Shown here: one piece after another, positions 1 through 8,559 of the stretch | Position numbering within the stretch: the first letter of the stretch is position 1 | Layout of the letters: the number at the start of each line of letters is the position of its first letter | Assembly: GCF_034497705.1 (NCBI RefSeq) | Contig: NZ_JAXRUV010000002.1 | Span: 62,001 to 126,000 of the forward strand | Source: Marinococcus luteus_A | GTDB taxonomy: Bacteria > Bacillota > Bacilli > Bacillales > Marinococcaceae | DNA: 64,000 nt | Direction: 5' to 3' | Program-made: the position numbers and the translations under genes | Notes under the pieces: generated by a model | Told to the model about the DNA's origin: nothing | Seen by the model: only the letters and a program-made list of their open reading frames with translations | Database searches by the model: none

Positions 1-36
1 CCCCGAAGGATTTTCTGCCTGCAACTAATATTATCT

Positions 37-2006
37 CTATATTTTAAAGTAGCTGACCTCCTGTTGAAGGTCCTCTGCCATGGAAGCGAGTGTTTCAGCC
101 GCAGAGGAGATTTCCTGCATTGAGGCGAGCTGCTCCTGCGTAGACGCCGCCACCTCTTCGGAGGAAGCCGCGTTTTCCTGGGCGATTGAAGAGATATCAG
201 AAGCCGAATGAGAAATACGCTCGACGCTTCCGGCCATGCTCCGGATCGTTCCAGTCACTTCTTCGATCTTTGGAGCCATATGCTCCATGCTGTCAAGAAT
301 CTGCTGAAACTGTTTAGAGGTGTCCTCGGATACGGTCAGCCCCTGCTCCGCATTTTTTGACACGCCTTCCATTTGAATCACAGACTGCTCCGCATCATTT
401 TGAATGCTTTTAATCAGCGTACCAATCTGTTCTGCCGATGTGGAGGACTGCTCAGCAAGCTTTCGCACCTCTTCCGCGACGACGGCAAAGCCCTTTCCCT
501 GCTCTCCGGCCCGTGCTGCTTCAATGGCTGCGTTTAAGGCAAGCAGATTAGTCTGACTCGCGATGCCGGTAATAACCTCAAGAATGCTGCCAATTTCCTT
601 GGAGCGGTCCGACAAAGCCTGAATCACCTGATTGGAGGCAGTAACAGATTGATGGATATCCTGCATCTGGGAGAGGTTGCTTTCTACATATCTGCTTCCC
701 TCCCGGGCTCTTTCTGCTGTTTCAGCTGACAGCTGGAGCACGTTGTCCGTCCGTTCTTCAATTTTTTTCACCCCGCCGGTCACTTCTTCAAGCGCGGCGC
801 TGTTATGTTCAATTTTTTCTGTCTGTCTTTCTGCTCCGCTTGCCACCTGTTCGGTAGCAACAGCTACTTCGCTTGTCGCCTGCGAGGTCTGCTCCGAGCT
901 TGCTTTCAACTGCTCTGACGATGAGCTCATATGCTCCACAGACGCAGAAAGCTTAGTGAGAATGCCCCGTAGAGATTCCACCATATGATTAAAGCTTGCG
1001 GCAAGCGCCCCAATTTCATCGCTGCTGTTTACTTCCACCTGCCCGGTCAGATCACCGCGGCTGATTTTTTCAGCAGAAGCCTGAAGACGCTGGATCGGCT
1101 TCAAAATATTTTTTACGATAAAGTAGACAAACAGAAGCCCTCCAAGGAGTGCAGCGGCAATGACAATACCGGTTCTCCAGAGAATCGGCGCTGCTGCTTC
1201 CTGAAACTCGCTCGTATACATCGTGCCGCCGACTGTCCAGCCGGTCGTTTCATTCTGTATAAATTCCATTTCCTTTGCTTCTCCATTCAGCGTGTACGAA
1301 AAATGGCCGTCGCTCTTACCGTCGATTTGGCTGTAGATATTTTCTTCCATAGGTTCTCCAGCTTCTGCGTTAGGGTTAACCATATAATTGCCCTGCGTAT
1401 CCGCCAATACAACATATCCTTCTTTTCCAATGGCCGCTCCTGCTGCCAGAGCCTCCAGGGAGGATAAATCGTAGTCAATAGCCATTACCCCCGAGCCGTC
1501 ATCCAGCTGCTGGGTGATCGTTACGATCTGAGTTTCCGTTGCTGCGTCTACATAAACGTCGGTAAGTACCGCCTCGCCCCCAGCATCGACTGCTTCCTGG
1601 AACCATGGACGTTCTGTGGGATCATAATCCTCCGGCAGTTCCCCCTGGTCCGACGCAAACAGTGTTTCTCCTTAATTCGAGCCCGTGTAGATGGAAATAA
1701 CCTTGTTATGTGTTTGAATATAATCATTAAAGGTTTCAAGCATACGTTCTTCGGCTTCAGGATCGGTAAATGATTCTTCGGTGACGAGGCCGGCGTAATG
1801 ACTGATATCAGCAATTCTTGCATTCATTTCTTCATCCACCTGTTAATTAATAAGACCAACGCTTCCCCAGCATTGCTATTCATCTGGCTTCTGACTTCAT
1901 TTTTGGCAGATGTGTAGGAGCTGAAGCCGATAATAATACCTGGGACCAGCAGCACAAGAAGAAATGATACGTATAATTTTTTTCGCAGCGTTAATGATTG
2001 CAGCAT
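37..2006 (-). pseudogene. methyl-accepting chemotaxis protein, broken by a frameshift and a stop
   Basis: The minus strand holds a whole chemoreceptor in pieces. An N-terminal membrane segment (LYVSFLLVLLVPGIIIGF) and start of the sensor lie at 1824-2006. The reading frame then shifts by one base near 1835; restoring one base joins ..LVLLIN to VDEEMNARIADISHYA. In that second frame a TAA at about 1671-1673 interrupts the sensor domain, and the frame then stays open to the TAG at 37. The open part carries the end of a dCache-type sensor (RPWFQEA, then DVYVDAAT), a second membrane segment, a HAMP domain and the signalling domain with the conserved hairpin tip (TNLLALNAAIEAARAGE). A protein starting at 1485 would lack most of the sensor and the first membrane segment. 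Two independent lesions argue for a decayed gene, though sequencing error cannot be excluded for either one. Confidence 0.8.
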
Positions 2007-2125
2007 AGGCGTCCTCTTTTCTGAATAAATTTTTCTATGTAATATGCCCTCTACTATTATCTATCGGTTTATTGTTGCAATTCTTTGTTTATGAAATCGC
2101 TATTATTTACATTTGCATAAAAAAA

Positions 2126-2151
2126 TCCTCTCCATATAAATCAGGAGAGGA
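2126..2151 (-). terminator. rho-independent terminator after the ABC exporter
   Basis: An inverted repeat with arms CCTCTCC and GGAGAGG lies just past the ABC exporter stop. On the minus strand it is followed by a run of T. Confidence 0.75.
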
Positions 2152-2158
2152 AAACATT

Positions 2159-3877
2159 TTATTGATATTCAAGCTGCACACTGTTCAGCGAAGCAAAAAC
2201 GCCGTTTTTATGGATCAACTCTTCATACGTGCCCTGCTCAGCAATGCGGCCGCCGGTCACCACCACGATATTATCGGCATGCCGGATCGTCGCAAGCCGG
2301 TGGGCGATTACAATCGTCGTCCGGTTCTCCGCCAGCTGGGTCAGCGACTGCTGAATCAATGCCTCGGTTTCCGTATCGAGCGCTGAGGTCGCTTCATCCA
2401 AAATTAAAATCGGCGGGTTTTTCAAGAAAGCCCGGGCGATCGCAATCCGCTGCTTCTGGCCTCCGGAAAGCTTTAACCCCCGCTGGCCGATTTCTGTTTC
2501 ATACCCATCCGGAAGCTCCTCTACGAAGCCGTCCAGGTTCGCCAGCCGGGCAGCTTCTTCAATTTCTTCCTCCTCAGCCGTTAAGCGTCCGTAAGCAATA
2601 TTTTCCTTCAACGTGCCGTTAAACAAAAACACGTCCTGCTGCACCATGCCGATCTGGGAGCGAAGGGATTCCTTTGTCATCTTCCGGATATCTATACCGT
2701 TAATTGTCACAGCACCGGCGTCCACGTCGTAAAACCGCGGAATCAGCGAGCTGATCGTCGTCTTCCCGGCCCCGGAAGATCCGACAAAGGCAACTGTTTT
2801 TCCAGCTTGTACCGTTACGTTCATGTCCCGGAGCACCGGCTGGCTTTTATGGTACCCAAAGGTGACATCTTCAAGCCTGATGTCACCTGTAAGCACCGGA
2901 GCTTCTACTGCCTCAGGGTGGTCGACAATATCTTTTTCTGCATCTGTCATTTGCACGAACCGTTTAAAGCCAGCCATGCCCTTCGGATACAGCTCTAAAA
3001 TCGCACTGATTTTTTCTATCGGTTTAAAGAGCACGTTCACGTACAAAATAAAGCCGACAAACTCTCCGTTTGTAATAGCGCCTGTGTAAACGAGCCACGC
3101 ACCGTAAACAAGCACTGCCAGAATCATGAGACGGGTTGTTAAGAAAATAGTCGCCGTGGTGTGTCCCATCGTCCGGTAGCCCGACAGCTTAGCCCGGCGG
3201 TAGCGGTTGTTGTTTTTGGCAAACCGGTCGATTTCAAAGGCTTCATTGGTAAAGGACTGTACTACACGCGCTCCTGAAACGCTGTCCTCCACCCGCGCAT
3301 TCACGTCACCGATTTCTGCGTACATTTTTGTCCACGCTTTGTTCATTTGAATGTTCGTATAGGTGATAAGCGCAATTAAAAATGGCACAAAAACAAGAGC
3401 AACAAGGGCAAGCTGCGGATTAATCGAAAACATAATCGTAAAAGCGCCCGCAAACGTCATAATGGCAATAAATAAATCCTCCGGCCCGTGATGGGCAAGC
3501 TCTCCAATATCAAACAAATCGTTAGTGATACGGCTGATAATGTGGCCGGTTTTCGTATTATCAAAAAACCGGTATGACTGGCCCTGGACGCTCTTAAACA
3601 ACTCCCGCCGCATATCTGTTTCAATGTTAATGCCAAGCTTGTGCCCCAGATAATTAACGATATACTGCAGGTACGCACTGAATAGGTAAATAGCAAGCAG
3701 GCCGGCCGAGACCCACACGACGAGGTTCCAATCCTCCTGGGGAAGCAGGGAATCAATAAACCACTGGACGACAAGAGGAAAGACCAGATCCAGGGCTGCA
3801 ACAGCGATCGCGCTGAAAAAATCGATGAAAAACAGCTGTTTATGAGGAAGGTAATAGGAATAAAAACGTTTAAGCAT
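2159..3877 (-). CDS. ABC exporter, fused permease and ATPase (YgaD/MsbA-like)
   Basis: This is a 572-residue half-transporter that would work as a homodimer in the membrane and export lipids, drugs or peptides. The first 300 residues form a six-helix permease domain; the rest is the ATPase. The ATPase has Walker A (GSSGAGKTT), the Q-loop, the signature LSGGQKQR, Walker B (ILILDEATSALD) and the H-loop (IAHR). The N-terminus (MLKRFYSYYLPHKQLFF) resembles B. subtilis YgaD. The ATG has a GAGGAG site seven bases upstream. The gene stands alone, between a dead chemoreceptor and a non-coding gap. The substrate cannot be read from sequence. Confidence 0.88.
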   Translation of the reverse strand: MLKRFYSYYLPHKQLFFIDFFSAIAVAALDLVFPLVVQWFIDSLLPQEDWNLVVWVSAGLLAIYLFSAYLQYIVNYLGHKLGINIETDMRRELFKSVQGQSYRFFDNTKTGHIISRITNDLFDIGELAHHGPEDLFIAIMTFAGAFTIMFSINPQLALVALVFVPFLIALITYTNIQMNKAWTKMYAEIGDVNARVEDSVSGARVVQSFTNEAFEIDRFAKNNNRYRRAKLSGYRTMGHTTATIFLTTRLMILAVLVYGAWLVYTGAITNGEFVGFILYVNVLFKPIEKISAILELYPKGMAGFKRFVQMTDAEKDIVDHPEAVEAPVLTGDIRLEDVTFGYHKSQPVLRDMNVTVQAGKTVAFVGSSGAGKTTISSLIPRFYDVDAGAVTINGIDIRKMTKESLRSQIGMVQQDVFLFNGTLKENIAYGRLTAEEEEIEEAARLANLDGFVEELPDGYETEIGQRGLKLSGGQKQRIAIARAFLKNPPILILDEATSALDTETEALIQQSLTQLAENRTTIVIAHRLATIRHADNIVVVTGGRIAEQGTYEELIHKNGVFASLNSVQLEYQ

Positions 3878-4223
3878 CAGGGTCTCCTCTTCTAATCAAA
3901 TTCACGTGGAAATACTTCTTTTATTGTATAGAAATGCTGATGAAATTCAATCATTTTCTACCTGGCTATTTCCATATAATGCAAATAACCATGAAATAAT
4001 ATGAAAACAGGCGCTTATCGGCATGGAAAGCAAATATTAGCTAAAAAACCGCATTAATTACCCGGATTCTTTTTTGTGTTTAATAGACAAACAAAGGAAA
4101 TATGTTAATATAGATGCACTGAACGCCGTTAGGTATGTTGACCTTCCCGAAAACTTCCTAAGCTTCAGTATACAGCTGTAGAAGCTGTTTTTCTCTGTAT
4201 ATGCGGCGCGCTGTACGCCAAAA
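3878..4223. other. gene-free stretch with a possible small RNA
   Basis: About 350 bases without a convincing gene. The part nearest 3878 is AT-rich and would hold the promoter of the ABC exporter. The part from 4084 holds the possible plus-strand small RNA described separately. Confidence 0.6.
4084..4195 (+). ncRNA. possible small RNA gene (promoter, stem-loops, terminator)
   Basis: A -35-like TAGACA (4084-4089) and a -10-like TAATAT (4106-4111) are spaced by 16 bases. About 45 bases after the expected start, a hairpin with arms AGCTTC and GAAGCT is followed by GTTTTTCT, as in an intrinsic terminator. Between them TTAGG and CCTAA can pair around a loop containing the C-rich stretch CCTTCCCG. 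No ribosome site with a start codon and useful frame is visible. I do not recognise it as a known RNA family. It could equally be chance structure. Confidence 0.35.
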
Positions 4224-4251
4224 AGCCTGAAAGCATTGCTGCTTCCAGGCT
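4224..4251 (-). terminator. terminator of the choline-type symporter
   Basis: Arms AGCCTGGAAGCA and TGCTTTCAGGCT with one mismatch, followed on the minus strand by TTTTTGG. It lies directly after the symporter stop codon. Confidence 0.8.
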
Positions 4252-4263
4252 CTTTTTTTGATT

Positions 4264-5901
4264 TTATTTAGATGGCTGTTTTTCTAAAGCTTCGTTGTCA
4301 TTCCGTTCATGCGGCATAAGCAGCGGCTTCGGAACCGCCCTTTTCTTTGTAGCTTCAGAAACAACAAATATAAGAATAAATGCGATAATCACAATTACCG
4401 TACGGAAGGGGAAAAGTACAATTCCGTCTTCAATCATTGGGTACGGAAGAAAGATCGGCAGGCCGATCGCTGGCTCCCCGCCCCCAAGGCGTAAAAAGAC
4501 CGATGCAATAAATGCCGTAAGGGAACCGTACACATTCGCATTTTTATAAAACAGGGCCATTGTCAGCTGCGGGAATAAAATACAAAAAATCAAATCCGAC
4601 GCAAGGTACCACAGGGTATATACACTTCCAACATTTAAAGCAATCAGGGTAGAAGCCGCCCCGATAATCACAATCGAGGTCTTGATCACTTTTTTCAGTT
4701 CATCGTTGGAAGCTTTTGGACGAATCAGCGGACGGTAGATGTTCCATGAAGCCATCGAGGATGCGGACAGAATCGAGGAGTCCATGGAAGACATAACGGC
4801 TGCTGCAAGAGCCCCGAGGCCGATCGCCGCTACCCATCCCGGCGTCAGATGCTGGAGCACCTCTGGCAGTATCATGGCCCCTGTTTCCGGCGCTGAAGTA
4901 CCAAAGGATGCCCAGTCGACATTATAGCCGATGATACCAATAAGAACAGCCGGGACAGCCGCAATAATACATACGACACCGGCAATGATCGAAAACCACA
5001 TCGCCGTTTTTTCATCTTTAGCGGAAAGTACGCGCTGAAAATACACCTGCCAGGCAATGCCGCCGAAAATCAACAAAAAGGCATAGTCCCACCAGTTCCA
5101 GAAATAATTGCCCCATTCCGGATGGTTCCACCCGTCAAGCGGGGGAAAGAGGTTCGCATAGGTGCCAAGATCTGCCTGATAGTCGTTCCAGTTTACGCTC
5201 AGGCTGCCAGTATTGCCAAAGGCAAACGGCAGCACAAGAAACAGGCCGGCCAAAAGCAGAATCATTTGTAGAAGGTCTGTATAGGCAACCGCCCACATAC
5301 CGCCAAACACAGTGTAGGCAATCGCAATAACGGCTGAAATGACTATCGACGTCGTAAAATCGATCCCTAAAATAGTACCGAAGGTAGTTCCAAGCGCTGT
5401 CAGAATCGCGCCGCTCCAGAACATTTCCCCCAGGAGCGCCGGAAGATACAGCAGACCTCCCATTTTCTTCCCAAACCGCTGCTCGAGTGGGTCAATTATA
5501 GTTTTGAATTCATAGCGGCGCATTTTTCTCGCATAAAAAATACCGCCAATAATAAGACTGAGGGCATAGCCCCATGGTGCCTGGGCCCATACAAGGCCGT
5601 CAACGTATGTTGATTCTGCGGTTCCGTTAACATAACCGCCTCCTACCCAGGTGGCGGCCATCGTGAAAATCATGATAACAAGCGGCAGACTCCGTTTGGC
5701 TACCATCATGTCATCGAGAGAATCAGACTTTTTAGCGGCAAAATAGGCGCCCACATAGTACATTAAAGCATAGAAAACGAGCATAGCAATAAAGCCGCTC
5801 CACATCACTTCGTCGCCAGTAGCAATTATGTAAAACAGTACCGCTGCTACCAGCAGGACGAATCCCAGACTTTTTAGCAAGTTTAAATTTTTTTCTATCA
5901 C
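4264..5901 (-). CDS. sodium/solute symporter resembling the high-affinity choline transporter CHT
   Basis: A 545-residue membrane protein of the SSS family (sodium:solute symporters), with about 13 hydrophobic helices. It resembles the animal choline transporter CHT1/SLC5A7 more than typical bacterial SSS members. The shared motifs are ATWVGGGYVNGTAE, WAQAPWGYALSLI and GGLLYLPALLGEMFWSGAI in the N-terminal half, recalled from the family rather than aligned here. The gene is followed upstream by gbsR and then the choline-oxidation genes, so sodium-driven choline uptake is the best guess. GTG at 5901 is chosen because GAGG lies eight bases before it; another in-frame GTG at 5910 sits on top of that site. 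Choline as substrate is an inference. Confidence 0.8.
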   Translation of the reverse strand: MIEKNLNLLKSLGFVLLVAAVLFYIIATGDEVMWSGFIAMLVFYALMYYVGAYFAAKKSDSLDDMMVAKRSLPLVIMIFTMAATWVGGGYVNGTAESTYVDGLVWAQAPWGYALSLIIGGIFYARKMRRYEFKTIIDPLEQRFGKKMGGLLYLPALLGEMFWSGAILTALGTTFGTILGIDFTTSIVISAVIAIAYTVFGGMWAVAYTDLLQMILLLAGLFLVLPFAFGNTGSLSVNWNDYQADLGTYANLFPPLDGWNHPEWGNYFWNWWDYAFLLIFGGIAWQVYFQRVLSAKDEKTAMWFSIIAGVVCIIAAVPAVLIGIIGYNVDWASFGTSAPETGAMILPEVLQHLTPGWVAAIGLGALAAAVMSSMDSSILSASSMASWNIYRPLIRPKASNDELKKVIKTSIVIIGAASTLIALNVGSVYTLWYLASDLIFCILFPQLTMALFYKNANVYGSLTAFIASVFLRLGGGEPAIGLPIFLPYPMIEDGIVLFPFRTVIVIIAFILIFVVSEATKKRAVPKPLLMPHERNDNEALEKQPSK

Positions 5902-5973
5902 AAACAACACCTCAATTTTTAATAAAATTCTAAATATTTCGAAAAAAATCCTCAGAGAGATAATGTAAAGCTG

Positions 5974-6543
5974 TTATCTCTCTTTTTCATCGTCTTCTTC
6001 AACTGGAATATATTTAAACAGTTCTCCTGTTTCAATAGACTCCACGAGACGACCCAGCCATTTGTAGTACTTAATCGACTGGCTTAGAATTCGCTGAATC
6101 TCCCGTGCTTCTTCTTTTATGGGCTCGTCTGCTTCTTCCGACTGAATCAGCATGTCCAGTTGTTCCCAGGCGCTTTCGATGGCGCTCAAGTTCGTCCGCA
6201 CTTCTCTCTCCCACTGCTGGGTAAAGAAATTGGTGAAAAAACGGAAGAAATCCTTTTCGGCTACGTAGGTCTGCTTTCGCTTTCCACGCCGATGCGTTTT
6301 CTTTACGACGTTGAACTCCTGCAGCTTCCGCACCCCGGTGCTCATACTCGGTTTACTCATTCCGAGTTTTTCTCTCATTTCATCCAGCGTCATATCGCCT
6401 TCAACATACATTGTCCCATACAAAGTGCCAACGCTTCTTGTTACACCGTACAAATCCATGGTCTCTGCCAGGGAATCAATTATAATATCTTTGGCGCTTT
6501 CGAGTGACTCCCTCCATTCATCCTGGTGATGAGAATCCGTCAT
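5974..6543 (-). CDS. gbsR: GbsR-type choline-sensing repressor
   Basis: A 189-residue MarR/GbsR-family DNA-binding protein. The winged helix lies at about residues 25-90 (GTMYVEGDMTLDEMREKL, then MSKPSMSTGVRKL) and includes the basic wing RRGKRKQT. In B. subtilis GbsR represses gbsAB and the choline importer opuB and is released by choline. Here it sits between the symporter and a divergent gbsA, the expected place for a local regulator. An AAAGGAGGGG site precedes the ATG. A 12-base element matching one in the gbsA leader lies downstream of its own predicted promoter, suggesting self-control. Confidence 0.9.
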   Translation of the reverse strand: MTDSHHQDEWRESLESAKDIIIDSLAETMDLYGVTRSVGTLYGTMYVEGDMTLDEMREKLGMSKPSMSTGVRKLQEFNVVKKTHRRGKRKQTYVAEKDFFRFFTNFFTQQWEREVRTNLSAIESAWEQLDMLIQSEEADEPIKEEAREIQRILSQSIKYYKWLGRLVESIETGELFKYIPVEEDDEKER

Positions 6544-6577
6544 GGGCCCCTCCTTTTCTATTAAAAAAATTCAATTT

Positions 6578-6589
6578 GTTAAATATTTT
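6578..6589. promoter_or_regulatory. possible GbsR operator in the gbsR leader
   Basis: GTTAAATATTTT here is identical to the element at 6841-6852. It lies between the predicted gbsR start site and the gbsR ribosome site. Confidence 0.4.
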
Positions 6590-6603
6590 CTTCACAGTCT
6601 CTA

Positions 6604-6631
6604 ATCTTAACGTATAAAAATTTCTTGTCAA
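6604..6631 (-). promoter_or_regulatory. predicted gbsR promoter
   Basis: Minus-strand TTGACA (6626-6631), 16 bases, then TAAGAT (6604-6609). The start would fall near 6597. Confidence 0.5.
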
Positions 6632-6796
6632 ACGCCTAATTAAAAATATTAGCCTGTGATTTTTATGTTTATTCCCTGGGAAATAAAAAGCCTTCGGATA
6701 TACTCGCACGCGCGAGAGAGCCTAATAAAAATTTTAAAATTTATTTATTTCAGGGTAATGACTCCGGGCGCTGGATGAAAATTTCCCTGCAAGTCT

Positions 6797-6825
6797 TTGA
6801 CAAGATAATTGAAAGCTGATAGATT
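6797..6825 (+). promoter_or_regulatory. predicted sigma-A promoter of gbsA
   Basis: TTGACA (6797-6802), 17 bases, TAGATT (6820-6825). Transcription would begin near 6832, about 55 bases before the gbsA start codon. Confidence 0.7.
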
Positions 6826-6840
6826 TAGGTTATTCAAAAC

Positions 6841-6867
6841 GTTAAATATTTTTTTAACAAAGTTAAC
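6841..6867. promoter_or_regulatory. possible GbsR operator in the gbsA leader
   Basis: An inverted repeat of GTTAA and TTAAC (6841-6858) followed by a second GTTAACG lies downstream of the predicted start and before the ribosome site. B. subtilis GbsR is known to act as a roadblock downstream of the gbsAB promoter, and this position fits that mechanism. Binding itself is not shown. Confidence 0.45.
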
Positions 6868-6886
6868 GACTAGGAGGCATAAACAT

Positions 6887-8353
6887 ATGGATATTCGCAT
6901 GTACATTGACGGCGAATGGGTCGACGCTGCTAACGGCAAAACCCGGGACATTATTAATCCGCTTGACCAAAGCGTTATTACGCAGGCAGCCGAAGGCTCC
7001 CGTGAGGATGCTGTAAAAGCAGTACAGGCTGCCCGCCGTGCATTTGATAAAGGACCGTGGGCCGCTACGCCCGCTTCAGAGCGCGGAGCGTATGTATTAA
7101 AGGTCGCCCAGCTCATTGAGCGGGATAAGGAAGAACTCGCAGAGCTCGAAACGCTCGATACAGGTAAAACAATGACCGAAAGCCGTGCTGATATGGATGA
7201 TATCGCCGGAGTCTTTCATTATTTTGCCGGCCTTGCTGATAAAGACGGTGGCGAATATATCGCTTCTCCACTGCCCAATTCCGACAGCAAAGTTGTCCGT
7301 GAACCTGTCGGGGTATGCGGTCAAATCACCCCTTGGAACTACCCGCTGCTGCAGGCATCCTGGAAGATCGCACCGGCTATTGCAACGGGAAACACCATTA
7401 TCGTCAAACCAAGTGAAATTACGCCGCTTACGACCGTCAAGGTATTTCAATTGATGGAAGAAGCCGGCCTTCCGGCAGGCGTGGCCAACCTTGTGCTCGG
7501 AAAAGGCACCGACGTCGGTGCGGAGCTTTCTGAAAGCGTGGACGTGGACCTGATTTCCTTTACAGGCGGTATTGAAACCGGCCGTAAAATCATGCAGTCC
7601 GCCACCTCCAATATGAAAAAAATCGCCCTTGAGCTCGGTGGTAAAAACCCTAACATTGTTTTTGCCGATGCGGATTTCGATCTTGCCGTGGACCAGGCGC
7701 TAAACGCCGCTTTTTTTCATGCCGGACAGGTTTGTTCCGCCGGAGCACGGCTTTTGGTGGAGGAATCTATCCATGACGATTTCGTTAACGCGATCGTTGA
7801 TCGGGTGAAAAACATTCGTCTCGGCAGCGGTCAGAATGAAGAAACACAGATGGGACCGCTTATTTCTGCAGAGCACCTGAGCAAGGTCGAAAACTATATC
7901 GACATCGGTAAACAGGAAGGAGCAACCGTTGCGGTCGGCGGCGGACGCCCAGACGACGAAACGCTCCAAAAAGGGTTCTTTCTTCTGCCGACAATCTTTA
8001 CCGACTGCCGCTCCGACATGAGAATCGTGCAGGAAGAAATCTTCGGCCCGGTACTTACCGTGGAAACCTTCACTTCGGAAGAAGAAGCCGTGGAAAAAGC
8101 GAACGACACAGTGTACGGCCTTGCCGGCGCTACGTTTACCACCGACATCAGCAAAGCCGAGCGGGTGGCCTCCGGCCTCCGTCTTGGCACCGTCTGGATC
8201 AATGACTTCCATCCTTATTTTGCCCAGGCGCCTTGGGGCGGCTACAAGCAATCCGGCATCGGCCGTGAGCTTGGCAAGGTCGGCATGGAAGAGTACACCG
8301 AAACCAAACACATCTTCCGTAACACGAACCCGGAAGCTCTGAATTTTTTCTAA
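6887..8353 (+). CDS. gbsA: betaine aldehyde dehydrogenase
   Basis: A 488-residue NAD(P)-dependent aldehyde dehydrogenase that would turn betaine aldehyde into glycine betaine, the last step of osmoprotectant synthesis in the cytoplasm. Visible motifs are the PWNYPLLQ segment, the catalytic glutamate in LELGGKNPN and the nucleophilic cysteine in HAGQVCSAG. The start at 6887 is supported by AGGAGG nine bases upstream; the frame stays open further upstream but reaches into the operator region. It is the first gene of gbsA-betA-gbsB and is divergent from gbsR. The protein has many acidic residues, as is common in salt-tolerant bacteria. Confidence 0.93.
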   Translation: MDIRMYIDGEWVDAANGKTRDIINPLDQSVITQAAEGSREDAVKAVQAARRAFDKGPWAATPASERGAYVLKVAQLIERDKEELAELETLDTGKTMTESRADMDDIAGVFHYFAGLADKDGGEYIASPLPNSDSKVVREPVGVCGQITPWNYPLLQASWKIAPAIATGNTIIVKPSEITPLTTVKVFQLMEEAGLPAGVANLVLGKGTDVGAELSESVDVDLISFTGGIETGRKIMQSATSNMKKIALELGGKNPNIVFADADFDLAVDQALNAAFFHAGQVCSAGARLLVEESIHDDFVNAIVDRVKNIRLGSGQNEETQMGPLISAEHLSKVENYIDIGKQEGATVAVGGGRPDDETLQKGFFLLPTIFTDCRSDMRIVQEEIFGPVLTVETFTSEEEAVEKANDTVYGLAGATFTTDISKAERVASGLRLGTVWINDFHPYFAQAPWGGYKQSGIGRELGKVGMEEYTETKHIFRNTNPEALNFF

Positions 8354-8370
8354 AAAACCAGCAAAAATTA

Positions 8371-8399
8371 CGGCGTCTTCCGCTTACGCGGGCTGACGC
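8371..8399 (+). other. hairpin between gbsA and betA
   Basis: Arms GGCGTC and GACGCC, with inner CCGC and GCGG, close a stem-loop just after gbsA. There is no T-run behind it, so partial termination or mRNA stabilisation is more likely than full termination. Confidence 0.45.
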
Positions 8400-8559
8400 C
8401 TTCCTATAGACATAAACTCTATAAATCATTTCTCGTTTTTTATGTTGAGTAAGTATCATTTTATTAATAACTCTCCACGAAATAACATAGTTGGATCAAA
8501 AGTTATTATATAGCTTCACACACATCGTTAAACAAAGAAAATCTTTGGGGGTGCACAAT

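Noticed and set aside
985..1467. Open frame on the plus strand opposite the chemoreceptor
   Set aside because: Antisense shadow of the HAMP and sensor region with no start signal.
6671..6684. Noc-site-like sequence ATTCCCTGGGAAAT near gbsR
   Set aside because: The core has the wrong spacing (an odd central T) compared with ATTTCCCGGGAAAT.
7700..8311. Open frame of about 200 codons on the minus strand inside gbsA
   Set aside because: It lies fully opposite a well-conserved aldehyde dehydrogenase, has no family features and no ribosome site.
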